NCBI GenBank assembly: GCA_964650695.1
Contig: CAZYVA010000009.1
Coordinates: 1 to 38,804, forward strand
DNA: 38,804 nt
Source: CAZYVA01 sp964650695
GTDB lineage: Bacteria > Bacillota > Clostridia > Lachnospirales > Lachnospiraceae
Direction of reading: 5' to 3'
Shown here: piece by piece, positions 16,324 through 24,570 of the stretch
Layout: each line of letters begins with the position of its first letter
How positions within the stretch are numbered: the stretch's first letter is position 1
Position numbers and translations under genes: made by a program
Notes under the pieces: generated by a model
The model's input: only the letters and a program-made list of their open reading frames with translations
Told to the model about the DNA's origin: nothing
Database searches by the model: none

Positions 16324-18006
16324 TTAGCATTTGGCAAGGACGTCTTTGCGCATCGCTTTAACCGTCTCCCTTGCAATGATCTTGCTCCCGATCGCTGCCT
16401 GGATCGGGATCTCAAACAAGTGCCTCGGAATTTCCTCCTTCAGTTTTTCGCACATTCTCCGCCCACGCCCGTAAGCGGTATCGGCATGGACGATAAAAGA
16501 AAGGGCGTCCACCTCTTCCTTATTGATCAAAATATCCAGCTTCACAAGTTCGGACTGCTGGTATCCATCCATCTCATAATCAAAGGAAGCATAGCCCCTG
16601 GATCGCGATTTCAACGCATCAAAAAAATCATAAATGATCTCATTGAGCGGCAGGCGGTAGCGCAGCACAGCCCTCGTTTCCTCAATATATTCCATTCCCT
16701 CGTATATCCCCCGCCGCTCCTGGCACAGATCCATGATCAGGCCGATATACTCTGAAAGAACCATGATCTCCGCCTTGACAACAGGTTCTTCCATATGTTC
16801 AATCTCCGATGCATCCGGAAGGTTGGTCGGGTTTGTCAGATCCATCACCTCGCCATTGGTTTTGTAGACTTTATAGACAACACTTGGCGCGGTCGTCACC
16901 AGATCCAGCGCATATTCCCGTTCCAGCCGCTCCTGTATGACTTCCAGGTGTAAAAGTCCTAAAAACCCACAGCGGAAGCCAAAGCCCAGCGCAACCGAAG
17001 TCTCTGGCTCAAACTGCAAAGAAGCATCGTTTAACTGCAGCTTTTCCAGCGCGTCCCTAAGATCCGGGTACTTCGCCCCATCCGCCGGGTACATCCCGCA
17101 GTAAACCATCGGGTTGACCTTTTTGTAGCCTGGGAGCGGCTTTTCGCAAGGGTGCTGCGCATGGGTGACCGTATCGCCTACGCGGGTGTCCTTGACATTT
17201 TTCAGGCTGGCGGTTATATACCCTACCATCCCGGCGGAAAGCTCCTCACAGGGAATGAACTGCCCCGCGCCAAAATAACCGACTTCCACCACCTCCGCAG
17301 TAGCGCCCGTTGCCATCATCAGGATCGGCGTCCCTTTTTTTACTGTCCCTTCCTTGATCCGGCAGAAGACAATCACGCCTTTGTAGGAATCATAAACCGA
17401 ATCAAAGATCAACGCCTGGAGCGGTGCGTCCGCATCGCCCACAGGCGCGGGAAGCTTCCGGATGATCTGCTCCAGGACTTCCTCAACGTGAAACCCTGTT
17501 TTCGCGGAGATCAAAGGAGCGTCCTGCGCCTCGATCCCAATCACATCCTCAATCTCTTCAATCACCCGGTCCGGATCCGCGCTTGGCAGGTCGATCTTAT
17601 TGATGACCGGTAAGACGTCCAGGTCATGGTCCAGCGCCAGGTAAACATTCGCCAGTGTCTGCGCCTCCACCCCTTGCGCCGCGTCCACTACAAGGACCGC
17701 GCCATCGCAGGCGGCAAGGCTTCTGGACACTTCGTAATTGAAGTCCACATGCCCCGGTGTATCGATCAGATTGAAAATATACTCTTTCCCATCCCTCGCC
17801 TTATACACAGTCCGCACCGTCTGCGCCTTGATGGTGATGCCGCGCTCCCGCTCCAGATCCATATTGTCCAGGACCTGGGACTGCATTTCCCGGCTCGTCA
17901 AAAGTCCGGTCATCTCAATGATACGGTCCGCCAGCGTAGATTTCCCATGGTCAATATGCGCAATAATACAAAAATTCCGAATCCTGTCCTGTTTGATTTC
18001 GCTCAA
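16324..18006 (-). CDS. lepA: Elongation factor 4 (LepA), ending early at an in-frame TAA
   Basis: Ribosome-associated GTPase that acts on stalled or misregistered ribosomes. G1 is AHIDHGKSTL, G2 is around RGITIKAQTV, G3 is DTPGHVDF, G4 is NKIDLP and G5 is SAKTG, followed by domain II and EF-G-like domains (FGFRCGFLGLLHLEVIQERLEREY). I use TTG at 18006 (MSEIKQDRIRNFCIIAHIDHG), with AGGAGA 9 nt upstream; the longer frame to 18078 runs into holA. The frame stops after AKC at residue 560. Another 44 codons of textbook LepA tail follow in frame, giving a predicted 605 for the intact protein. The lost tail is the basic end of the C-terminal domain that reaches the peptidyl-transferase centre. A true nonsense mutation or a base error are both possible. 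Confidence 0.92.
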   Translation of the reverse strand: MSEIKQDRIRNFCIIAHIDHGKSTLADRIIEMTGLLTSREMQSQVLDNMDLERERGITIKAQTVRTVYKARDGKEYIFNLIDTPGHVDFNYEVSRSLAACDGAVLVVDAAQGVEAQTLANVYLALDHDLDVLPVINKIDLPSADPDRVIEEIEDVIGIEAQDAPLISAKTGFHVEEVLEQIIRKLPAPVGDADAPLQALIFDSVYDSYKGVIVFCRIKEGTVKKGTPILMMATGATAEVVEVGYFGAGQFIPCEELSAGMVGYITASLKNVKDTRVGDTVTHAQHPCEKPLPGYKKVNPMVYCGMYPADGAKYPDLRDALEKLQLNDASLQFEPETSVALGFGFRCGFLGLLHLEVIQERLEREYALDLVTTAPSVVYKVYKTNGEVMDLTNPTNLPDASEIEHMEEPVVKAEIMVLSEYIGLIMDLCQERRGIYEGMEYIEETRAVLRYRLPLNEIIYDFFDALKSRSRGYASFDYEMDGYQQSELVKLDILINKEEVDALSFIVHADTAYGRGRRMCEKLKEEIPRHLFEIPIQAAIGSKIIARETVKAMRKDVLAKC

Positions 18007-18025
18007 TGTCTGTCTCTCCTGTCCT

Positions 18026-19006
18026 TTATGCCCTGCTGTGCTCTGCAATAAACAGCTCCACACAGAGTATATCCCCAAGCCGCCCGGTTTTCACCCGTTC
18101 TTCATACTCTGCCGCCTCCTCCAGGATCCCTCTCAGTTTGGCGGTGGAAAAACGGCCGCATTGCCGCATATATTTCCCCGCGATGAACGGCGGCAGCCCC
18201 ACTGTTTTCGCGATCTGCGCCCTGTCCATCCCCGCCTCCTTAAGCTCCCTGACTTCCAGCAAGAGCCTGAATTGCCTGCAAAGCAGGAAAAAAATCCGCA
18301 TAGCCGGCTCTTTTAACGCCAGCAGGTCATAGTAGTAATCCAGGGCTTTCTTTGGCTGCTTCAAAGCCACAGCCTCCACCATATCAAAGATTTTATTGGT
18401 CACCTGCACGGAACAGATATCGTCAATATCCTGCATCGTCACTTCGCTTCGCCCCAGCGTATAGGAAAACAGTTTTTCCATCTCCTTTTCAAGGCTTCCC
18501 ATATCCTGCCCCACACGGGACAGCAGATATCTGGCCGTCTGTTCCCGGATCTGTTTCCCTTCCCGTTTCATACTGGCCCCGATCCAGCGAAGCAGCGTCT
18601 TTTCATCCTGCCGCCCAAACTCCACCGCCCGCCCTTTTTCTTTCGCAGCCTTAAACATCCTCCCGCGCTTATCGACCTCTTCTTCTACAAAAACAAACGC
18701 GGCGGTGTCCGGCATCTCTTTCAGGAAGTCTGCAAGCTCCGGGACGGGCTTTTTAAAAAACCCGGAATTTTCCACCACGATCAACCTTCGCTCGGCAAAA
18801 AAAGGCATGGTCTCCGCTAAATCAATCAGCTCCTTCGGGTTGGTTTTGTTCCCCTCGTAGCCTGCGTAATTCATCGTTCCGCCTCCCGGCAGCAGCGCCG
18901 TCTTCAATCTGTCACGGTACTGCCGCTTCAGATAGGCTTCCTCGCCATATAAAAGGTAAACCGGCTTCAATTTTCCTGTTTGAATGTCTTCATGAATGCC
19001 TTTCAT
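18026..19006 (-). CDS. holA: DNA polymerase III delta subunit
   Basis: Clamp-loader subunit that opens the beta clamp during replication. 326 residues. The N-terminal KLKPVYLLYGEEAYLKRQYRDRL is the HolA/YqeN signature, followed by TMPFFAERRLIVVENSGFFKK in the clamp-contact domain. A three-domain AAA+-like fold without a working Walker A is normal for delta. The C-terminal collar region includes AKTVGLPPFIAGKYMRQCGRFS. The ATG is preceded by TTTAGGATG. It lies 19 nt upstream of the lepA start, so they are probably co-transcribed. rpsT, often next to holA, is not seen, though an assembly gap lies just upstream. Confidence 0.93.
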   Translation of the reverse strand: MKGIHEDIQTGKLKPVYLLYGEEAYLKRQYRDRLKTALLPGGGTMNYAGYEGNKTNPKELIDLAETMPFFAERRLIVVENSGFFKKPVPELADFLKEMPDTAAFVFVEEEVDKRGRMFKAAKEKGRAVEFGRQDEKTLLRWIGASMKREGKQIREQTARYLLSRVGQDMGSLEKEMEKLFSYTLGRSEVTMQDIDDICSVQVTNKIFDMVEAVALKQPKKALDYYYDLLALKEPAMRIFFLLCRQFRLLLEVRELKEAGMDRAQIAKTVGLPPFIAGKYMRQCGRFSTAKLRGILEEAAEYEERVKTGRLGDILCVELFIAEHSRA

Positions 19007-19061
19007 CTTCTACATCCTAAACCCCCATACCACATTGTGGCTGCACCATGGCATAAAGCTT

Positions 19062-19187
19062 GGGGTCCCTATCGGGTCACTCAGCGTCACTAAGCTCGGA
19101 AAAACCTCGCTAAGTGTCGCTGCGTACATTCAACTAAGCTTTCTCACGCCCTGTCGGGCGTGACAAAGCAAGTTTCATAGTAATATT
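19062..19187. repeat. Dispersed structured repeat, copy B
   Basis: Same order of blocks as copy A. The hairpin at 19138-19169 pairs GCTTT with AAAGC and TCACGCCC with GGGCGTGA across a TGTC loop. Relative to A the third pair changes from C-G to T-A, a compensatory change supporting a folded RNA or cruciform. Confidence 0.85.
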
Positions 19188-19287
19188 NNNNNNNNNNNNN
19201 NNNNNNNNNNNNNNNNNNNNNNNNNNNNNNNNNNNNNNNNNNNNNNNNNNNNNNNNNNNNNNNNNNNNNNNNNNNNNNNNNNNNNNN
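19188..19287. other. Assembly gap (100 N)
   Basis: 100 N of nominal size within repeat copy B. The 55 bases on each side (19133-19187 and 19288-19342) are identical. Confidence 0.97.
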
Positions 19288-19342
19288 ACTAAGCTTTCTC
19301 ACGCCCTGTCGGGCGTGACAAAGCAAGTTTCATAGTAATATT
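19288..19342. repeat. 3' fragment of the dispersed repeat (right of gap)
   Basis: 55 bases identical to 19133-19187, including the whole hairpin. The length equals a common assembler k-mer, which suggests unmerged contig ends, but a tandem second copy is also possible. Confidence 0.85.
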
Positions 19343-19475
19343 ACCAGTCTTTTTCTTTTCATGCAATTCCTTTTCACAAGATCTTTCTTTGTTACGATCC
19401 ACTTCCACGCAGTTTCATACAAAAGCCGTAAAACGGCTGGACTGAGGCTGTGTGGAAGCTATGGGCCATCCGGGT

Positions 19476-21776
19476 TTATGGTTTGAATTTGACTGCGATA
19501 GCCCCGTCCTCTGCCGTCTGTCTGACGATGGCCTTATATTTGCGCAGCCTTTTCAGGGTTTCCTCGTGCGGATGTCCATACGGGTTGTCCATCCCGGCGG
19601 AAATCCACGCGGCTTTGGGACGTACAATGGAAAGAAAATCTTCCGACGAAGAATACTTGGATCCGTGATGGGCGGCTTTCAAGACCTCCCAGCTTGTTTT
19701 TGCGTATTCCTGCCTTAATGTGGCTGTAAGGGCTTCTTCTCCATCCCCCTCCACATCCCCGGTCAGCAGCAGATCAAATCCCCCGCATTGCACAGCCAGC
19801 ACCAGAGAGGCTTCATTTCCGGGTTCCAGTGTGCTGCCGCTGTCCGGGGCAAGGCAAGTGATGGCCATTGTGCCGGCCTTGCCAACCGTCTGCCCTTTTT
19901 TCATCACCGCCACACGGATACCCGCTTCCTTCGCAAGCCTCGCCAGCGCTTCCAGTTTTTCATCCCAAAACTTCTGTTCCGGCAGCGCCAGCGTCCGGAT
20001 GGTGATCCCAACGCCGTCCTGCATCCGCTCGATCATTTCTTTGATCCCACAAAGATGGTCGCTGTCCCCGTGGCTGACAAACACGTAATCCAGCGTTCCG
20101 GCCCCTTCCGACTTTAAAAACGGCTCTATCCGGTATTGGCCTACCTGTTTGACATCACTGCTGCCGCCGTCCATCAGATAAGCCGTGCCATCCGCACTTC
20201 TCAGGAAAATACTGTCGCCCTGGCCTACGTCCAGCATCGTAACCTGTGCCACCCCGATCTGCCCGAAACGGATCCCCACTACGGAAATAAGCAGGGACAC
20301 ACCCAGGAGCAAAAACCTCCGGCTCCTTACAATTTGGCATTTCCATAGGGCCAGCAAAACCGCCAGCAAGAAATAATACAGCCCTATCTGCCACAGCTCC
20401 GGCTTTCCCGCGACCCATCTTGCAAACGGCAGACAAAGCGTTCCTTTCCCTATCGTTTCATAAATCCAGAAAATAACCTGCGCCGCTTTGAAAAAGAGCG
20501 TCCCAAAAGGTATCCTTGCCGCAAGCAGGAAACTCCCCAAAAAGCCGGATGCCAAAAGTACGGACAACAGCGGAAGGACAAGCAGATTTAAAAACACCCC
20601 GTAAACCGGGATCTCAAAAAAGAAATACAACAGGACCGGCATCGTCACAAGCTGGATCCCGGCGCTTGCCAGAAACCCTTGCAGGAGGGCATCCCTCGCG
20701 TGCCTGGCTTTTTCTCTGAATGAAGATTTCCATCCGGGGGCGGGCGGCTCCTGCCCTGGAAGCCTCCTGCTTTCCTTCTCTTCCCAAAGGCCCCCCGCTG
20801 CGTCTGAAAAAACCGGGACTACAAGAAGGATCCCCAGGACCGCTCCAAAGGAAAGCCAGAACCCGCCATCATAGACCGACAGCGGACGCCAGATAAGAAC
20901 CGCGAGCAACGCGGCGGAAAAAGCTGTAAAGCCGTCATTTTTCCGCCCTGCCACATCCGCACCCGCACGGAACAAAAACATCACCAGCGCCCGCAGCACG
21001 GAAATACTCCATCCAATCATCAGGATATACAGCCCAAGAAAAACCGTCCCAACGACGGCCGCCGCCAGGTAGGAACCCGTCAGCTTCCTGAAAAACCGGT
21101 AGATCCCCATACCCACAAAAGACAGGTGAAGGCCGGAAATCGCCAGTATATGCCCAAATCCATTCTTCTGGTAGATCTCCTTAAGCTCCGCGTCCAGCCC
21201 TGATTTCTCACCAAGCAGGATGGCTGCGAAAACCCCGCCGGATTTTCCGCCCGCCTCCTTTTCTAAAAGCGTCTGCCATCTGCGCCGGAATTGATACAGT
21301 ATTTCCCGGAGCCGGTCATAAACGCTTCTCTTTCCTACAGGGATCTCCTCGTAACTGTCCGCATAAAGGATATACCGTATCCCCTGCGTCCGGTAATACT
21401 GCTTCTGGTCAAAATTCCCCGGATTCCGCGCCTGCGAAGGCAGCACAAGCTCCCCTCCCACCCGGAGCCACGCACCGATCGGGATTTCCTCCTGCCCCTC
21501 CTGGAACGGTTTTCCGTAAGATGAAATATAAACGATGATCCTGGATTCCTGCAGTGAATACTGCCCGTAAAATAAACGATTCTGATTTAGATAAAAAATC
21601 TGATAATTGTCTTTTTGGATCTTTTGCCCTACTTTTCCCAATAAGGTTACGTCCTCGCCGCCTTGCAGCGCACAAGGCGGAAAATCCGTCAGGTATTCCC
21701 CCTTCCCTACAGCGGCAATCCCCATCAGCAAAAGACTCAAACCAAGACAAACCCAAAAAAACGGCCTGTTCCTCAA
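19476..21776 (-). CDS. comEC: DNA internalization competence protein ComEC/Rec2
   Basis: Polytopic membrane channel for single-stranded DNA entry in transformation. 766 residues. It has an N-terminal membrane pair with an OB-like domain (about 30-130), a central competence domain with EIYQKNGFGHILAISGLHLSFVG and about ten membrane segments, and a C-terminal metallo-beta-lactamase domain with MLDVGQGDSIFL, VSHGDSDHLCGI and LLLTGDVEGDGEEAL, thought to degrade the non-transported strand. The start is TTG at 21776 (TTGAGGAAC) with AAAGGAG 6-7 nt upstream; no ATG fits. A dispersed repeat separates it from the upstream GerMN gene. Its partner comEA lies about 3.5 kb upstream in the same direction. 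Confidence 0.94.
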   Translation of the reverse strand: MRNRPFFWVCLGLSLLLMGIAAVGKGEYLTDFPPCALQGGEDVTLLGKVGQKIQKDNYQIFYLNQNRLFYGQYSLQESRIIVYISSYGKPFQEGQEEIPIGAWLRVGGELVLPSQARNPGNFDQKQYYRTQGIRYILYADSYEEIPVGKRSVYDRLREILYQFRRRWQTLLEKEAGGKSGGVFAAILLGEKSGLDAELKEIYQKNGFGHILAISGLHLSFVGMGIYRFFRKLTGSYLAAAVVGTVFLGLYILMIGWSISVLRALVMFLFRAGADVAGRKNDGFTAFSAALLAVLIWRPLSVYDGGFWLSFGAVLGILLVVPVFSDAAGGLWEEKESRRLPGQEPPAPGWKSSFREKARHARDALLQGFLASAGIQLVTMPVLLYFFFEIPVYGVFLNLLVLPLLSVLLASGFLGSFLLAARIPFGTLFFKAAQVIFWIYETIGKGTLCLPFARWVAGKPELWQIGLYYFLLAVLLALWKCQIVRSRRFLLLGVSLLISVVGIRFGQIGVAQVTMLDVGQGDSIFLRSADGTAYLMDGGSSDVKQVGQYRIEPFLKSEGAGTLDYVFVSHGDSDHLCGIKEMIERMQDGVGITIRTLALPEQKFWDEKLEALARLAKEAGIRVAVMKKGQTVGKAGTMAITCLAPDSGSTLEPGNEASLVLAVQCGGFDLLLTGDVEGDGEEALTATLRQEYAKTSWEVLKAAHHGSKYSSSEDFLSIVRPKAAWISAGMDNPYGHPHEETLKRLRKYKAIVRQTAEDGAIAVKFKP

Positions 21777-21789
21777 TTTTTACTCCTTT

Positions 21790-21890
21790 TACGATGAAAC
21801 CTGCCTTGCCGCACCCGGCAAGGCGTGACAAGGCTTGGTTTGGATATACTCAACGGCACTTAGCAAGGTCTTTGCAGGCTTCGTGACGAT
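21790..21890. repeat. Dispersed structured repeat, copy C (opposite orientation)
   Basis: On the minus strand this reads GTCACGAAGCCT, ACCTTGCTAAGTGCCGTTGA, CAAGCCTTGTCACGCC and GCAGGTTTCATCGTA, aligning with copies A and B. The hairpin is retained with wobble pairs (GCCTTG with CAAGGC at its base). It lies between comEC and the GerMN gene. Confidence 0.75.
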
Positions 21891-21912
21891 GAGCTTCCTC
21901 TTTCATCAGCTT

Positions 21913-22830
21913 CTACTCTACATACTTTAGCTCCCTTGATAACGGTTCGCTTAAATCCACACTTTCCTGGAACAGCAGGTCCGAGCGCCCGTTTACCAGG
22001 ATTTGTACTTTTCCTGCCTCCCCGCCGTCAACCAGCGAATTGACGACGGAGTACACAGCCACTTTTGGGCTGACCTGGTATACCGTATCCAAAAACCCTT
22101 CGTCCAGATTCACATAGCAGACGCTGTCTTTGACCGATACGCCCAAAATCTTTGTCTGTGGAGGGATGGTCGGATAAGCGTCCGGGGAAGAGGGCCCCTT
22201 TAATAACTGTTCCATGATCAGCTTTTCCTTTGACGTATTGCTGTTATACCGGACACGGACCTCCTCTTTGACCATACCATCGCCCGACGCATCCGCAAAA
22301 TAAAGGCACAAGCTTGTATCCTGGTAAGAATGAAGCGTAGAGCCAATATTTTCCACAAAGGATTCCTCGCTCATATACCCCTCTTCCGTTCCATCCGCAT
22401 CCAGCAACGGATGTCCCCCGACATAAAACGCGACATAATCAATCCCTGCAGCCTGCACAAGTGTCTGTACCACCGCCGCACGCAAAAGAAGTTCCTCCGC
22501 AACGTCCATTTCCTGGTACGCGTGGTTGAAAGAAAGCGTGAGATCCGAATCCGACATCTCCCACCCTGTCACCTTCACGCCCTCCGGAAATACGCTGGCC
22601 TCTTTATCGGGATCCGGTGTTTTTTGCATCGCATCCAGCAATTCCCGGACCTGCCCATCCAGCGACGTCCCCGAAAGCTCATACGTTTCTTTCAGCAGCT
22701 CTGTCCCTTCCAGGTTCTTATAATAGACCTCTATGCCCGCATCGTCCGCTTCCGTTCCCTTCGCGCAGCCTTGCAGCAGAACGCCCGCCATGCACCATAC
22801 CAAAACAACACGTTTGACTTTTCTTCCCAT
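21913..22830 (-). CDS. GerMN-domain lipoprotein
   Basis: 305 residues, with a signal peptide and lipobox at MGRKVKRVVLVWCMAGVLLQGC, so it is lipidated at the outer face of the membrane. Two GerMN modules follow: the first around YYKNLEGTELLKETYELSG to LTLSFNHAYQEM, the second around VRVRYNSNTSKEKLIMEQLLKGP to VCYVNLDEGFLDTVYQVSP. GerMN domains occur in spore-germination protein GerM and in actinobacterial LpqB, which sits next to the MtrAB two-component system. Here too the gene follows a regulator/kinase pair. I use the ATG at 22830, with GGGGGAG 8 nt upstream; the frame extends to 22920 without a plausible site. A partner or sensor role for the kinase is inference. Confidence 0.85.
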   Translation of the reverse strand: MGRKVKRVVLVWCMAGVLLQGCAKGTEADDAGIEVYYKNLEGTELLKETYELSGTSLDGQVRELLDAMQKTPDPDKEASVFPEGVKVTGWEMSDSDLTLSFNHAYQEMDVAEELLLRAAVVQTLVQAAGIDYVAFYVGGHPLLDADGTEEGYMSEESFVENIGSTLHSYQDTSLCLYFADASGDGMVKEEVRVRYNSNTSKEKLIMEQLLKGPSSPDAYPTIPPQTKILGVSVKDSVCYVNLDEGFLDTVYQVSPKVAVYSVVNSLVDGGEAGKVQILVNGRSDLLFQESVDLSEPLSRELKYVE

Positions 22831-22912
22831 ATCTGTCTCCCCCAGGACAGCCCTTTTGTCTTCTATGATAGATACCACGGATGGCTCCGTGCTGCCGCAC
22901 TCCCGCAATCCT

Positions 22913-22990
22913 ACAAACATTCACAATCCACTAATTTTGCGCTGAAACACTGCGTTTTTCAGCGCAAAATCGCTACTTGTTCATGTTTGT
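22913..22990. repeat. Nested inverted repeats between kinase and GerMN genes
   Basis: A perfect 14-bp inverted repeat, ATTTTGCGCTGAAA (22934-22947) and TTTCAGCGCAAAAT (22957-22970), with a 9-nt loop lies inside outer arms ACAAACAT (22913-22920) and ATGTTTGT (22983-22990). AT-rich stem ends make it able to act as a terminator in either direction. Confidence 0.7.
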
Positions 22991-22992
22991 TC

Positions 22993-23047
22993 GGGTTCCT
23001 AATACAGGTTTTTTCATGCAAGCATGAAAATCCTGTATTTGGAACCC
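22993..23047 (-). terminator. Long imperfect hairpin right after the kinase gene
   Basis: Three paired blocks, GGGTTCC/GGAACCC, ATACAGG/CCTGTAT and TTTTCATGC/GCATGAAAA, form a 23-bp stem with small bulges and a 2-nt loop, beginning 5 nt after the kinase stop. There is no long T-run, so it may be an attenuator, RNA stabiliser or mobile palindrome rather than a simple terminator. Confidence 0.55.
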
Positions 23048-23052
23048 TGGTA

Positions 23053-24570
23053 TCATACAACATAATACAGTGGAATTTTTACTGTGAATGAAGTCCCTTC
23101 TTTTTCGCCGCTGCTACATTTGATGGCTCCTCTGTGCAGTACTACCGCGCTCCTCGCGATCGAAAGCCCAAGCCCCGTCCCGCCAATCTCACGGGAATGG
23201 GACTTGTCCACACGGTAAAACCGCTCAAAGATATGCGGCTGGTCTGCCTTCGGTATGCCGATCCCATTGTCCGAGATCACAAGCCAGAACGACTTTAGAT
23301 CCGCGTCCAGGGACACATGCACCCAGCCTCCTTCCCGGTTGTACTTCACAGCGTTTTCCACCAGGTTGGTGATGGCAAGGGAAAGCTTCATCTCGTCCAC
23401 TTCCGCCTGCACGAGGCGGAAACTTTCATAGACCATCTCAATATTCCGCTGCTTTGCAAGCGGGCGCAGGCGTTTCAGGATCCGTTCCACCATCTGGTTG
23501 ATGTTTTCCATGCGGATATTCATGGTATCCGCTGTTTTGTCCAGCTTCACCAGCGAGAGCAGATCATTGATGATTTTATTTTCCCGCTCGATCTCCTCCG
23601 AAATGTCTTCCATAAATTCCTGGTACAGGCCTACCGGCACATTTTCCTGGCCCAGCAGTGAATCTGCGAGTACTTTCATGGATGTCAGCGGCGTTTTCAA
23701 CTCGTGGGATACATTCGCCACAAATTCCTGACGGGAATCATCCAGCGCCCGCATCCGGCTCATCGCCTTATTGAAAGCCTCCGACAGCCGCTTTGTCTCC
23801 GTATATTTATTTTCATGAAGTTCAAGCCCGCCATACCCTTCCGTCACTTCATCGATCGATTTTGCCATTCTCCGGATCGGGCGCACCATCCATGTCCCGG
23901 CGGCCACCGCCGACAAGATCAGGATCAGCCCGGCTGCAGCCAGGACCAACGTACCTTTCCGGTCTAAAACATCCTTGCTGTCCGCAATCCAATCGGTGGA
24001 AATACACGCCAGGACGACCCCTTTGATTTTTTCTGTCGCAGGATTGCGGATGGGTGCAGTCACTTCAATATACTGGTTCCGGGCATCATAGTATGTAGTC
24101 TCAGTGCCCGAGAAGCACCGGATAACATTCGCGGATACAATACTTTTCCCATTGTCCATATTGTAAGTGTCTTCGCTGATACGGTAATGCTCGTCGATCA
24201 CCATGACACGTCCGTTATAGATATTGGATATCTGGGTAAGTTCTGACTGGACGTCTTCCGTGAGGCCGTCCTGTGCATCGACCTGCGTCCCCAATTGGCC
24301 GCATAGAATGGTACATTGATTTTGGATTTCCGCAGTCCGTACCTCTACCGCGTGCGACTCATAGCTCTCCAGGAGTACCGCTTTTAAAACCATCGCCGGA
24401 ATGAAACCGGCGCAGGCCACCAGGAGGATGATGTGAAAACGGAGGCTCCCAAACGGCCGGAGCCTGAAATACTTTTTCAGCCCTGCGTATTTCTTCAGCC
24501 TTGCATACTTCTTTGGCTTTGCGTGCTTTTCCGGCCCCGCCTGCTTGTCAACCCCTAAAATAATAACCAA
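23053..24570 (-). CDS. Sensor histidine kinase (WalK/PhoR-like)
   Basis: Membrane kinase, partner of the response regulator at 24548-25240. Numbered from the TTG at 24570 (505 residues): a basic N-terminus with repeated KKYA-L units (24460-24531), membrane segment about 46-66, extracytoplasmic sensor about 67-206, second membrane segment about 207-228, HAMP (VRPIRRMAKSIDEVTEGYGG), H-box FVANVSHELKTPLTS with His289, then N-box NLVENAVKYN, G1 ISDNGIGIP, F-box FERFYRVDKSHS and G2 GGTGLGLSIA. The start is uncertain: TTG overlaps the regulator end by 23 nt but its ribosome site GGGGAG is too close. An ATG exists only at 24678, deep inside the regulator. Confidence 0.9.
   Translation of the reverse strand: MVIILGVDKQAGPEKHAKPKKYARLKKYAGLKKYFRLRPFGSLRFHIILLVACAGFIPAMVLKAVLLESYESHAVEVRTAEIQNQCTILCGQLGTQVDAQDGLTEDVQSELTQISNIYNGRVMVIDEHYRISEDTYNMDNGKSIVSANVIRCFSGTETTYYDARNQYIEVTAPIRNPATEKIKGVVLACISTDWIADSKDVLDRKGTLVLAAAGLILILSAVAAGTWMVRPIRRMAKSIDEVTEGYGGLELHENKYTETKRLSEAFNKAMSRMRALDDSRQEFVANVSHELKTPLTSMKVLADSLLGQENVPVGLYQEFMEDISEEIERENKIINDLLSLVKLDKTADTMNIRMENINQMVERILKRLRPLAKQRNIEMVYESFRLVQAEVDEMKLSLAITNLVENAVKYNREGGWVHVSLDADLKSFWLVISDNGIGIPKADQPHIFERFYRVDKSHSREIGGTGLGLSIARSAVVLHRGAIKCSSGEKEGTSFTVKIPLYYVV
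24460..24531 (-). repeat. Tandem 18-bp units in the kinase N-terminus
   Basis: Three 18-bp units (24496-24513, 24478-24495, 24460-24477) encode KKYARL, KKYAGL and KKYFRL, and a weaker fourth at 24514-24531 encodes EKHAKP. They put a lysine-rich tract before the first membrane segment. Confidence 0.8.

Larger units (their letters stand above)
19007..19475. other. Repeat-rich intergenic region between comEC and holA
   Basis: 469 bases with no convincing gene. It contains a short GC-rich element at 19024-19050 resembling 27775-27801, the full repeat copy B, a 100-N gap, a 55-nt duplicate of the copy B tail, and about 130 bases (19343-19475) of unremarkable sequence. The ORF-like stretch crossing the N run is only the repeat. 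Confidence 0.7.

Noticed and set aside
19144..19326. Short minus-strand frame across the second 100-N gap
   Set aside because: Built from the repeat and N bases only.
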